Below, piece by piece: positions 1-8,305 of a DNA stretch of 53,867 nucleotides; the stretch's first letter is position 1, and each line of letters starts with the position of its first letter. The notes under the pieces are model-generated. The model saw only the letters and a list, made by a program, of their open reading frames with translations. It made no database searches and was not told where the DNA came from. The position numbers were made by a program, and so were the translations under genes. Source of the stretch: QNYZ01 sp964577615 (GTDB lineage: Bacteria; Desulfobacterota; Desulfobacteria; Desulfobacterales; QNYZ01); assembly GCA_964577615.1 (NCBI GenBank), contig CAZNZW010000016.1, forward strand, positions 1 through 53,867. Reading direction: 5' to 3'.

Positions 1-299
1 AGTTCATGATATTTATTCGGCAAGCCATCCATATTGTCAATATTTATTGTTAATATTAGTATAGATAAAATATATTTATTACTATAAATTACCAATACTA
101 ACCAATACAACCAATTCATTGGTGTTATTTCAGATCCCGCTCTTCTTGGGCGACCGGGCACCCACCGGTAGCAATTGACACAGGCATTGATCCGTTGCAC
201 AAGGTACGTTGCCGGCGGCTGCCGGTTTCCAGGCGGCGCCCGGTTAGTGGACAAGCTCTCTCTTGAGCAACCCCTGCCGGTGTGGTATCAACTGGATCT
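1..299. other. AT-rich intergenic stretch with short repeats
   Basis: No convincing gene lies here on either strand. The first 120 bases are strongly A/T-rich and the rest is G/C-rich. At 91-118 three near-identical boxes follow at about 10-base spacing: ACCAATACT (91), ACCAATACA (101) and ACCAATTCA (110). The last box overlaps an inverted repeat, CCAAT-TC-ATTGG, at 111-122. This could be an operator for the NUDIX gene or for a gene left of the window. It is a pattern observation only. Confidence 0.4.
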
Positions 300-1214
300 A
301 TGAACCGTTCCACACCACCCATTGCCACACCCGCGCCGGCAGCCACGGTGATTCTCGTCCGGCAGAAAAACAGCCAGCTCCAGATTTATCTGCTCAAGCG
401 AAGTATGAAAAGCGGATTCATGGCAGGTAAATACGTATTCCCCGGTGGCCGGGTAGACCCGGCGGATACCGACGCGGATTACTGGTCTCGTCATATGGAT
501 CTTGACAGGGCGCAGGTGGCCCTGCGCCTGGGAAAATCCCTCGCGGACACAGAGATTCTGCCCTATTGCGTGGCGGCCATCCGGGAAATGTTTGAAGAAG
601 CGGGGGTGCTGCTGATGGCGGACCCTGCGGACCGGGACCCAGCTCTGGCGCCGCTCAACCAGGACCAAACCACGGCCAATCTTGCTCCGGACTGGCTTAA
701 AAAGCGGGCCGTTGCCGGAAGAGGCGTTCTGGCCGTATCCCGGCTTTTCTGCTGGTCACACTGGATTACGCCGGAACGGATGAAACGGCGTTATGACACG
801 CGCTTTTTTGTTGCCGAGATGCCGGCAAATCAGACCTGCCGCCCGGACAACCATGAAACAACCCACGGGATATGGGTTTCGGCTGTCCAGGCACTGGCTG
901 GCAATATGGCTGGCCAGATCCCGTTAAGTCCACCGACCCTCGTCACCATGCAGGAATTGTCGCAATTTCCCGACATTGCCGCATTGCGGGCGGAACTGGC
1001 CCGTCGGTCATGGGGCGCCCCCATTATGCCACGCATGATCCCCCTGCCGCGTGAGACCGTTATTCTGGAGCCCTGGGATCCGATGTATACAGAAAAAGAA
1101 GTCCCCATCAATACCGCCGCTTTGCCGCGCCAGACCCTGCCGCCGGGAAGCCCTTTTTCCCGGATCTGGGTCCATGGGGATGTCTGCCAGCCCGTGGGCC
1201 TGGAAACTTCATAA
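300..1214 (+). CDS. NUDIX hydrolase, NUDT19/RP2-like
   Basis: Probable hydrolase of a nucleoside-diphosphate-linked substrate, 304 aa. The NUDIX fold starts with AATVILVR, followed by VFPGGRVDP. The box helix REMFEEAGVLL follows after an insertion of about 50 residues between the GGR strand and the REx2EE helix. That long insertion and the overall length are typical of the NUDT19/RP2 branch, whose vertebrate members hydrolyse CoA-type pyrophosphates; the substrate here is unknown. An in-frame GTG at 282 would add six residues, but the ATG at 300 starts just before the conserved region and is preferred. The gene stands alone upstream of an exported unknown on the same strand, 72 bases away. 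Confidence 0.75.
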   Translation: MNRSTPPIATPAPAATVILVRQKNSQLQIYLLKRSMKSGFMAGKYVFPGGRVDPADTDADYWSRHMDLDRAQVALRLGKSLADTEILPYCVAAIREMFEEAGVLLMADPADRDPALAPLNQDQTTANLAPDWLKKRAVAGRGVLAVSRLFCWSHWITPERMKRRYDTRFFVAEMPANQTCRPDNHETTHGIWVSAVQALAGNMAGQIPLSPPTLVTMQELSQFPDIAALRAELARRSWGAPIMPRMIPLPRETVILEPWDPMYTEKEVPINTAALPRQTLPPGSPFSRIWVHGDVCQPVGLETS

Positions 1215-1286
1215 AACGCCGGACGCTGCTGCACCAATTCGCCGCCTTCCGCTTCACCCGTTAATGCAAACAATCAGAAACGCCAG

Positions 1287-2447
1287 ATGAAATACTTAAT
1301 TTTCCCATTGGTTATTCTCACCACCGCACTGTCTCTATCCGCCGACGAAATCAATAACAGCAGCCACCTCTCGCCGGCGGCCGTTGCGGGAATCGATTAC
1401 CTGATTAAACAGATCGGGCCCGAGGCGCCGACCGGATTTGACCCTGGTCGTCTGGCGGCCTTTGTTGATTTTATCGCCGCCGCAAAACCCGCTGCAGCCA
1501 CCTGCCATCTGCCCCGGCGATTCAAGGCCACGCCAGCCTATTACGAATTTGATATCAAGCGCGCCTTCGAAGACATCCTGCAACTGGCTTATCATCCCGA
1601 CATTCCGGCCCAGATCCTGTCGCCGGCATCGATGCGGCTCTGCTATTGGGTCCACATCGATGGCGCCCCGTTGCTGCCCAGACTCTGGAAAAAGGCCCGC
1701 ACCTTATCGGAACCGGTCGTCATCAAAGGCGTTGAAGCGGAAGAATTGACGCCCGACACATTCTCTGGCGCCTATTACAGCTCATTGCTCGATCGCGTCC
1801 TGATTCTTTTTTCTCATAGGGGACACCGTCTTCTGATATCCCTGAGTAAGCAGAAAAAACCATCCGATGTCGGGAAGAAGGGCCTGATCATGGGAGATGA
1901 TCACCAGTGGGATTATTTTTATTCCGGCGAAAAAGGATTGACCAAAACCGGACTCGGATGGGCCGATTCGTATATATATGATACTTTTTCAATCCTGGTG
2001 TATTACGAAACAGATCATACGCCCCCCCAAACCCGGTGCAGTATATTCAAGTGGCTGAGAGCCGGGTGGATGGGGCTTAATATGGTCAGGGAAAAACACA
2101 TTCAGGCCGGATTCCGGCGATATGCCCGGGACGTGCGGCGGATCATGGAATCGCCCCGCCTGCCGGATGCAAGAACGCTGGCCAAGGTATCGGGAAAAAT
2201 AAAATCCCTGTCTGATGCGGGCCTCAAAAAGAAAATGGCATTATATCTGCGCCAGCTGGTAACCCGTCACACCGGTCAGCAAAAAACGCCCCATCCGTGG
2301 GTACAATCAGCGGCCGGCAACAGCGATTATATGGCCGGCTTGTCACCGCCCCAGATGCGCGCCGCTCTCTTTCTGGAATACTTAAAATATCAACTGGGCC
2401 TGCTGGCCTACAAAGAAGTGGCGTACCTGGCACCGTTGTTACAATGA
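1287..2447 (+). CDS. Exported protein of unknown function
   Basis: 386 aa; I do not recognise the family. The N-terminus has a hydrophobic stretch (FPLVILTTALSLSA) ending near residue 20, which looks like a cleavable Sec signal peptide with no lipobox, so a periplasmic location is inferred. The mature part is rich in aromatic residues (YYEF, CYWVHIDG, DYFYSGEKG, LVYYETD). It has no obvious catalytic motif and no further membrane segment. Weak Shine-Dalgarno. It lies between the NUDIX gene and the ferritin-like gene, all on the plus strand, but gaps of 72 and about 150 bases do not prove co-transcription. Confidence 0.6.
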   Translation: MKYLIFPLVILTTALSLSADEINNSSHLSPAAVAGIDYLIKQIGPEAPTGFDPGRLAAFVDFIAAAKPAAATCHLPRRFKATPAYYEFDIKRAFEDILQLAYHPDIPAQILSPASMRLCYWVHIDGAPLLPRLWKKARTLSEPVVIKGVEAEELTPDTFSGAYYSSLLDRVLILFSHRGHRLLISLSKQKKPSDVGKKGLIMGDDHQWDYFYSGEKGLTKTGLGWADSYIYDTFSILVYYETDHTPPQTRCSIFKWLRAGWMGLNMVREKHIQAGFRRYARDVRRIMESPRLPDARTLAKVSGKIKSLSDAGLKKKMALYLRQLVTRHTGQQKTPHPWVQSAAGNSDYMAGLSPPQMRAALFLEYLKYQLGLLAYKEVAYLAPLLQ

Positions 2448-2595
2448 TGACAGTCGTATACTCGACCGCTGCCCCCAAGATCAGAAAGCCCACCTTGGGA
2501 ATCACCGCGGCGCCGTCTCTTTACAATCAATCGATCAGGAATTATGTTAAATGAATTCAATGGATACCAGACACTTTCAGGGAAAGGACATGGCG

Positions 2596-3069
2596 ATGTA
2601 TGATTTCAACGCGGATGACGTTTTTGAAATGGCCGAACAACTTGAACAAAACGGTGGAAAATTTTACCGGACAGCCATGGAAAAGGTCGACGACGAGGAG
2701 AACAGAAAACTGCTGAAGATGCTGGCCGAAATGGAAGACACGCATGAAAAAACGTTTGCCGCCATGCGGGCCGAACTGACAGCGGCGGATAAGGCATCCA
2801 CCGTTTTTGATCCGGCGGACGAATCCTTCCTCTATTTACGCGCCCTGGTCGACACCCGCGTTTTTTTCGAAAAGGAGATTGATGTCCATTCCACCCGGGA
2901 AATCCTGAAATCCGCCATCCAGGCCGAAAAAGACGCTATTGTTTTTTTTCTTGGGATGAAAGATGCCGTGCCTACGGATAAGGGAAAGGGACAGATCGAG
3001 GCCATTATTAAAGAAGAGATGGAACATATCCGGCTCCTGGGCGCCCGTTTGACCCGCCTTAAAAAATAA
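2596..3069 (+). CDS. Ferritin-like/rubrerythrin-type diiron protein
   Basis: 157-aa four-helix protein of the ferritin-like family, probably binding a non-heme diiron centre for peroxide reduction or iron handling in the cytoplasm. Expected ligands are visible in order: E17 with Y24 (E-x6-Y), MEDTHEK (ExxH type) near residue 47, an E in AIQAEKDAI, and EEMEHI (ExxH) near the end. There is no C-terminal rubredoxin domain, so it resembles the erythrin core only. Longer in-frame starts exist at 2551 and 2590, but the purine-rich GGAAAGG at 2581-2587 sits eight bases before the ATG at 2596, which I prefer. Such proteins are common oxidative-stress defences in strict anaerobes. Confidence 0.8.
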   Translation: MYDFNADDVFEMAEQLEQNGGKFYRTAMEKVDDEENRKLLKMLAEMEDTHEKTFAAMRAELTAADKASTVFDPADESFLYLRALVDTRVFFEKEIDVHSTREILKSAIQAEKDAIVFFLGMKDAVPTDKGKGQIEAIIKEEMEHIRLLGARLTRLKK

Positions 3070-3376
3070 GCCGCCGGTAACCCGCCCCGGCCCCGAGCCT
3101 GTTTTTTTAGCCCTGGAAAGTAAATTATGCGCCGCCCTTTCCAATATTTTTCCGCGGAATGCGGCCATCCGTGACCGCAACGGACCGGCAACCTTCCCCG
3201 GGGCAGGATTTTTTTGTACTGCTGTCCTTGACGGATCGCCAATTCATTTCAATATTATACCGATCATAGCGCCGCGCGCGGACGGAAAAGCAATTTTTCA
3301 CACCTGCTGCCATGCCCGTTAAAGGTTATCTTTTACGCTTCAAGTGGTTCGAGCAGCACTTTTAAAGGAGAACACG
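3070..3376. other. Gene-free interval
   Basis: About 300 bases between the ferritin-like and HD-domain genes. Open frames on the minus strand run into the ferritin gene and look like its shadows. A G/C-rich segment followed by GTTTTTTTAG at 3099-3108 could act as a transcription end for the ferritin gene, but no clean stem was found. The Shine-Dalgarno for the next gene (AAAGGAG) is at 3364-3370. Confidence 0.4.
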
Positions 3377-4111
3377 ATGAAATGTCCGGGACAGGATACC
3401 CAATACTGGGACGAGAACGCCATCTTTGAGGCCAAGTGTCCGGAGTGCAGTCATGTGGTTGAATTTTTCAAAGATGATACCACCCGTAAATGCGGGCACT
3501 GTGGTCATCGGTTTATCAATCCGAAACTCGATTTCGGCTGTGCCGCCTATTGTCAGTTTGCCGAACAGTGCATCGGCAACCTGCCGCCGGAGCTGCTGGC
3601 TCAAAAGGATGATCTGCTCAAGGACCGCGTGGCCATTGAAATGAAACGTTACTTCAAAACCGATTTCAAGCGTATCGGTCACGCTACCCGGGTGGCCCGT
3701 TACGCCGAGCGGATCGGCAAGGCCGAAGGCGCCAATATGGCGGTGGTCATGTCCGCCGCCTATCTGCACGATATCGGCATCCACGCGGCCGAAGAGAAAC
3801 ATGGCAGCACGTCCGGAAAATTTCAGGAAATCGAGGGGCCGCCCATTGCCCGGTCAATCCTGGAAAAACTCAAAGCCCCGGCGCCCTTAATCGACGAGGT
3901 CTGCGATATCGTCGGCCACCATCACCACCCAAGAGACGAAGAAACCCTGAACTTTAAAGTCCTTTTTGATGCCGATCTCATTGAGAACCTGGACGAGAAA
4001 CAAAAAGAATCCCCCATGGCATCCGACCGGTTAACCGCAATTATTGAGAAGTCGTTTCTGACGGGAGCCGGTCGGGTTGAAGCCGGGAAAGTCCTGTCGG
4101 CTACCCATTAA
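3377..4111 (+). CDS. HD-domain phosphohydrolase with N-terminal zinc ribbon
   Basis: 244 aa. The first 40 residues hold paired cysteines (CPECSH and CGHCGH) that look like a zinc ribbon. After a short Cys-containing segment, an HD domain begins near residue 80, with the metal-binding LHDIGIH motif and a histidine-rich IVGHHHHPRDEE segment downstream, followed by FDADLIENL. HD enzymes hydrolyse phosphoester or phosphoanhydride bonds; the substrate cannot be read from the sequence. The start at 3377 has a strong AAAGGAG seven bases upstream; an earlier in-frame codon at 3344 lacks one. The next gene, a ferredoxin, starts 25 bases downstream and is probably co-transcribed. Confidence 0.75.
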   Translation: MKCPGQDTQYWDENAIFEAKCPECSHVVEFFKDDTTRKCGHCGHRFINPKLDFGCAAYCQFAEQCIGNLPPELLAQKDDLLKDRVAIEMKRYFKTDFKRIGHATRVARYAERIGKAEGANMAVVMSAAYLHDIGIHAAEEKHGSTSGKFQEIEGPPIARSILEKLKAPAPLIDEVCDIVGHHHHPRDEETLNFKVLFDADLIENLDEKQKESPMASDRLTAIIEKSFLTGAGRVEAGKVLSATH

Positions 4112-4136
4112 AAATCATTTTTCCAAGGAATCATGC

Positions 4137-4889
4137 ATGAAAATCAAACGTAAAATAATCAAAATCGATGACGAGCTGTGCGACGGATGCGGGAACTGTG
4201 TCGTTGGCTGTGCCGAGGGCGCTCTTCAAATTATTGACGGCAAGGCGCGCGTTGTGGCCGAGAAATTCTGCGACGGCCTGGGCGCATGTATCGGCGACTG
4301 CCCGACCGGCGCTTTGGAAATAATTGAAAGGGAAGCAGACGAATTCGACGAAAAAGCCGTTGAAGTGCACCTGGCAACGCTGACGGAAAAAACACCGGAA
4401 GGCCATTCAGCGGCCCCTGCGGGATGCCCGTCAAGCCGGGTCGAGATGCTGACGCCGATGTCTTCCTGCCAGCAGGCCAACGTACCGGCAACATTTTCTG
4501 CGGATCAAAAATCAGCACTATCCCACTGGCCGGTCCAGATCCGGCTGATCCCGCCGGATGCCCCCTTTCTGAAAGGCGCCAGCCTGCTGGTGGTGGCCGA
4601 CTGCGTTGCCGTGGCTTTCCCTTCGCTGCATCAGGATTTCCTGCCGGGGAAAGCCGTGATGATGGGATGTCCTAAATTCGATGATGTGGATATGTATATT
4701 GATAAATTCGCCCAGATTTTTGCCGTGGCGGGAATCAGGGATATCACCGTTCTCGTCATGGAGGTTCCCTGTTGCTCCGGGCTGCCGATGATGGTCCAGA
4801 AAGGGATTGAGAAAGCAGGCCAAACGATCCCTTTGAAACAGATCGTGATCAGCACCCGAGGAGAAATATTAAACCAGCGAATCTCCTGA
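4137..4889 (+). CDS. 4Fe-4S ferredoxin-domain protein
   Basis: 250 aa. The N-terminus carries a full cluster motif, CDGCGNCVVGC with a following acidic loop (C15, C18, C21, C25). The second motif, CDGLGACIGDC (C45, C51, C55), lacks one of the four canonical cysteines. The C-terminal half has more cysteines (CPKFDDVD, VPCCSG) that could bind another cofactor. Proteins of this layout occur in anaerobes as small electron carriers near redox enzymes; the partner is not clear. Start chosen at 4137 because AAGGAA lies just upstream; a longer frame from 4077 would overlap the HD gene. It converges on the siroheme protein with a 73-base gap. Confidence 0.75.
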   Translation: MKIKRKIIKIDDELCDGCGNCVVGCAEGALQIIDGKARVVAEKFCDGLGACIGDCPTGALEIIEREADEFDEKAVEVHLATLTEKTPEGHSAAPAGCPSSRVEMLTPMSSCQQANVPATFSADQKSALSHWPVQIRLIPPDAPFLKGASLLVVADCVAVAFPSLHQDFLPGKAVMMGCPKFDDVDMYIDKFAQIFAVAGIRDITVLVMEVPCCSGLPMMVQKGIEKAGQTIPLKQIVISTRGEILNQRIS

Positions 4890-4962
4890 TCCGCCACGCC
4901 ATCGAACCGGCCAGGCAACACCGGGTCCGGCGGCAGTATCGACGGCAAACCGCTGCACAGCC

Positions 4963-5766
4963 TTATCGGCCAGCAAAGGTCCGGGCCAGCGCGTCAAAAT
5001 CCGGTCCGGACAGAATCTCGGCAAACCGGGTGCCGTTCCGGCTTTTTTCCTTGTAAAGAGAAATACACGCGCGGATAACTTCAAGCACCTGCGCCTCAGT
5101 GAAGATGCCGGGTAATTCCCGGGCCAGGCGGGGGTGCCGACCCAGTTTACCGCCAAGCTGCACCCGGTATCCGCTTACCCCTGTTTCCAGCGTACCGGTG
5201 GGGCAAACCGCCATGCACCGGCCACATGCCAGGCACCGCCCGGTATCAATCTGAGGCCCGTCTGCGTTTTCCGCCAGCAACACCGCCTGTTCCCGGCAGG
5301 CATCTACGCAAGCTTCGCAGTGTGAACAGTCGATATCCGTCACACGGGGCAATGCCGCACCAATAATGCCGACATCCTTGATCTGCGGCTGGGAACAGGC
5401 ATTGGGACAATCGGCCAGCGACACCCGAAATTCATGGTGAAACTTTAAGTCTCCAGCCACGGTTTGTTTCAGGAATCCATAAACATCCGCATCTTCAAAT
5501 AATTTTTTTATTTTTTTAATCATCCCGTTGGAAACAACGGCGCGGTTGGGGCATCCCGAGGCGCCAAAACATCGATCAATCTGGTAGCCCTTGACGTCAT
5601 GCCCCTGTTTTTTCAAAAACCGCGCCTGGGTCGCCTTGACTTCCGCGATCGTTATCCGGCGCTTTCCACGTTCCAGCGCATCTTTTTCCACGCGCGCGCG
5701 CACCCGTTTGCGAACAAACAGAGGCACCTTTTTAACAGCGGCTTCCGCTTCATCTGACCATCGCAT
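4963..5766 (-). CDS. Siroheme/4Fe-4S protein with PCP_red domain (AsrC-like)
   Basis: 267 aa. Residues 3-45 resemble the PCP_red domain (W-S-x-E-A-E, VPLFVRKRVR, RRITI) best known from the C-terminus of BchB. Residues 60-135 resemble the nitrite/sulfite reductase half-domain, with CFGASGC (C66, C72) and CPNAC (C120, C124), the CX5C/CX3C pattern that binds siroheme coupled to a 4Fe-4S cluster. Residues 147-188 form a two-cluster ferredoxin insert (CSHCEACVDAC and CLACGRCMAVC). This is the layout of small, AsrC- or assimilatory-type sulfite-reductase-like proteins of sulfate reducers. The substrate is unproven. Start at 5766 has GGAG upstream; longer frames lack support. Confidence 0.75.
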   Translation of the reverse strand: MRWSDEAEAAVKKVPLFVRKRVRARVEKDALERGKRRITIAEVKATQARFLKKQGHDVKGYQIDRCFGASGCPNRAVVSNGMIKKIKKLFEDADVYGFLKQTVAGDLKFHHEFRVSLADCPNACSQPQIKDVGIIGAALPRVTDIDCSHCEACVDACREQAVLLAENADGPQIDTGRCLACGRCMAVCPTGTLETGVSGYRVQLGGKLGRHPRLARELPGIFTEAQVLEVIRACISLYKEKSRNGTRFAEILSGPDFDALARTFAGR

Positions 5767-5856
5767 CGATACGGTATCTCCTTTCATAAAATCAGAAAAT
5801 AACCCTGTTCCTGCATAATGCAAGCGTATCGGCCATTTTCCACCGCCCGGAAGTCC

Positions 5857-5885
5857 TTGACACGGACGTCATCCACGCTTATCAT
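5857..5885 (+). promoter_or_regulatory. Sigma-70-type promoter for the TolC-like gene
   Basis: TTGACA at 5857-5862 and TATCAT at 5880-5885 are separated by exactly 17 bases. That is a full -35 match and a 5/6 -10 match. Transcription would begin near 5892 and give a leader of about 65 bases before the ATG at 5958. Confidence 0.6.
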
Positions 5886-5957
5886 GATGGCAATTAAACC
5901 AGTGCGTCTATTTATCATTTTCTTTTATCAATTAAAATCGTTAGGAGCGACGCGACG

Positions 5958-7337
5958 ATGAAAAATCCAGTTTTCATTCTGCTTTTCGGGTCCCTTCTGG
6001 GGGCATTTTTTTTTGACACATCTCCGGCATTGGGAGCCAGCACAAATGATGCCCTGGCCGCCCTGAGCATCCAGCAGGCCATTGAAAATGCCCTGGCCAA
6101 CAATCCCATGCTTGAGATGGCCGAAGCCCAGATAAAGGCCGCCAGAAGCCGTACCGTCCAGGCCCGCTCCGGATTTTTCCCCCAGGTTGACCTGAACGGT
6201 TCCTGGAACCGCACCACCAACCCCATGTGGGCATTTGGCACCAAGCTGAACCAGGGAAAAATATCACAGATGGACTTCGCCCCGGATCTTCTCAATGATC
6301 CGGATCCGATCAACAACTTTGGCGCCGATGTGTCGCTCCGGTGGGCGCTGTATAACGGCGGACAGATCCGAACCGGACGGGACCAGGCCGTGCTGGGAGA
6401 AAAAATCGCTGCCACAGGACTCATCCGGGCACGCCAGCAGATTATTGCCCAGACTGCCTCTGTTTATGCCGGCTTGCTCATGGCCAGGGAAAGCCTGAAC
6501 GTCATCAAACACGCCCTTAAAACCGCCCGCGCCAGCCTGAAAATGGTGGAATCCCGCTTTAACAGCGGACTGGCCATCAAAAGTGATCTCTTACGGGCAC
6601 AGGTCCGCATCGCCAAACTCTCGCAACTGCAAACCCTGGCGCACAGTCACGTAGAAACCGCCTGGGCCAATTTAGCGGCCACCATGGGCACCCTGGCCAA
6701 CGATCGCTACCGCCTGACGAGTTCCCTTGAGACCGCACAAAAACTGGATGATTCGCTCTCAACCTGGATCACCTCCGCACTGCATCACCGGCCGGAGCTG
6801 GCACAGATCCGAAACCAGGTTCAAATTGCCGAAAAAGCAGTCAAAAAAGCACACGGCGCCCACCTTCCATCAATCGGTCTCTTTGGCAAATACGAAATCA
6901 ATACCGAGGATTTCAGCGACACGGCCGACAGCTACATGTTCGGTGCCGGTGTACGTGTTAACCTCTTTTCCGGGTTCCGATACACGGCCGGAGAAAAAGA
7001 AGCCCGGGCCATGCTCGCGGCCGCCAGGGCCCGGGAATACCAGACCACGCTCGGCATTCGCGTTGAGACCGAAAGCGCTTTCCAGCAGGCCCGAAGCGCC
7101 TTCGAGAACATCGAGGTCTCCCGCGTCGCCATTTCCCAGGCCGAAGAGGCCCTGCGCATTGTCAAAAACAGGTACCAGAACGGGATGATGACCATCGTCG
7201 GTCTTCTGGGCGCGGAAGTGGCTCTCCAGCAGGCCCAGACCAACCATTTTAACCGCCTGCATGATTATAAGGTGGCGATGATCCGCCTGATGCTGGCGGC
7301 GGGTACGATTGACCAGAATATTTCTGGTTTGTTATAA
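5958..7337 (+). CDS. TolC-family outer-membrane efflux protein
   Basis: 459 aa. A signal peptide (hydrophobic core FILLFGSLLGAFFF, cleavage probably near PALGAS) is followed by two OEP repeats. The first begins LSIQQAIENALANNPMLEMA and the second lies after about residue 270 (HRPELAQIRNQVQIAEKAV). Long Ala/Gln-rich amphipathic helices and the LPSIGLFGKYEIN and FGAGVRVNLFSGF strands fit the trimeric alpha-barrel/beta-barrel channel that exports drugs or proteins with an inner-membrane pump. No pump or membrane-fusion gene adjoins it, so its partner is elsewhere. Shine-Dalgarno TAGGAG lies upstream of the ATG. It is divergent from the siroheme gene. Confidence 0.88.
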   Translation: MKNPVFILLFGSLLGAFFFDTSPALGASTNDALAALSIQQAIENALANNPMLEMAEAQIKAARSRTVQARSGFFPQVDLNGSWNRTTNPMWAFGTKLNQGKISQMDFAPDLLNDPDPINNFGADVSLRWALYNGGQIRTGRDQAVLGEKIAATGLIRARQQIIAQTASVYAGLLMARESLNVIKHALKTARASLKMVESRFNSGLAIKSDLLRAQVRIAKLSQLQTLAHSHVETAWANLAATMGTLANDRYRLTSSLETAQKLDDSLSTWITSALHHRPELAQIRNQVQIAEKAVKKAHGAHLPSIGLFGKYEINTEDFSDTADSYMFGAGVRVNLFSGFRYTAGEKEARAMLAAARAREYQTTLGIRVETESAFQQARSAFENIEVSRVAISQAEEALRIVKNRYQNGMMTIVGLLGAEVALQQAQTNHFNRLHDYKVAMIRLMLAAGTIDQNISGLL

Positions 7338-7467
7338 TTGCTCCATTCTTCCTGGCGCGCCGGCGTACGCCAGACAAATCACAACCAAAGTGCATGGGCG
7401 ATCGGTTGCAATATGCTGCCCGAGCCCTGGCCCATACACGTCCTTATCGGAAACGGGAGGACCGTTC

Positions 7468-8253
7468 ATGATCAATGCGCCCAAATCGATCGACCACATC
7501 GTCACCTGGCTGAAAAAATATTGTAACGCCGCCGGCCTGCGTGGATTCGTTGTCGGCATATCTGGCGGTATTGACTCCGCGCTGACGTCCACGCTCTGTG
7601 CCCGCACCGGCCTTCCGGTTAAAGCGCTGAACCTGCCAATCCGTCAGTCCCCGACCCAGTTCGACCTGGCCGAACAACATATTGCCTGGCTCACGGCCGG
7701 ATTCGACAATGTTTCCGGGACGGCCCTGGATTTATCACCGGCCCTTACCGCTGTTGAAGGCATTTTCCCGGCAGATATTCAGGACGATCTGACCATGGCC
7801 AACACCCAGTCCCGGTTACGGATGCTGGCACTGTACGCCGTGGCCAACCACCACCATCTGCTTGTAGCAGGAACGGGAAACAAGGTGGAGGATTTCGGGG
7901 TGGGCTTTTTCACCAAATACGGAGATGGCGGCGTCGACCTGTCTCCCATCGCCGATCTGATGAAATCCGAAGTATACGCCCTGGCAGAAGCCCTGGGCAT
8001 CTCGCCGGCGATTATGCAGGCCCCGCCTACCGATGGCTTGTGGGATGACAACCGGACCGACGAAACCCAGATCGGCGCCAGCTACGCCGAGCTTGAATGG
8101 GCCATGGCCGCCGATGCGCAGCCAATGGATGATCAATCGCTGACGCCCCGGCAAAAAGAGGTCCTCGCCATTTACCGGCGGATGCACCGGGCCAACCAGC
8201 ACAAAATGGCGCCGATTCCCGTCTGTACGATTCCATCGGCGTTCAGGGAATAA
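7468..8253 (+). CDS. nadE: NAD(+) synthase, ammonia-dependent type
   Basis: 261 aa. Converts deamido-NAD to NAD by adenylating it with ATP and transferring ammonia, the last step of NAD synthesis. The PP-loop SGGIDSA, the TQSRLRMLALYAVAN segment, AGTGNKVEDFGVGFFTKYGDGG and LWDDNRTDE are the conserved NadE blocks. Length equals the single-domain form, with no glutaminase domain, so free ammonia or an external amidotransferase supplies nitrogen. GGGAGG lies upstream of the ATG at 7468; the longer open frame from 7309 overlaps the TolC-like gene and is not used. The gene ends at a large palindrome shared with the convergent dinB. Confidence 0.9.
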   Translation: MINAPKSIDHIVTWLKKYCNAAGLRGFVVGISGGIDSALTSTLCARTGLPVKALNLPIRQSPTQFDLAEQHIAWLTAGFDNVSGTALDLSPALTAVEGIFPADIQDDLTMANTQSRLRMLALYAVANHHHLLVAGTGNKVEDFGVGFFTKYGDGGVDLSPIADLMKSEVYALAEALGISPAIMQAPPTDGLWDDNRTDETQIGASYAELEWAMAADAQPMDDQSLTPRQKEVLAIYRRMHRANQHKMAPIPVCTIPSAFRE

Positions 8254-8280
8254 CTTCCCGGCCACACCGGCTTGCGGCCC

Positions 8281-8304
8281 CACCGGGCCGGTACCGGCCC
8301 GGTG
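8281..8304. terminator. 24-base perfect palindrome between nadE and dinB
   Basis: A perfect inverted repeat centred on GGTACC spans 8281-8304, between the convergent stop codons of nadE (8253) and dinB (8306). It would form a very stable G/C-rich hairpin on either strand. No T-run follows, so its role as a bidirectional terminator or mRNA 3' stabiliser is inferred from position. Confidence 0.5.
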
Positions 8305-8305
8305 A

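Noticed and set aside
125..346. 73-aa open frame on the minus strand before the NUDIX gene
   Set aside because: No recognisable motif, no Shine-Dalgarno, and it overlaps the NUDIX start; looks like a chance frame in G/C-rich DNA.
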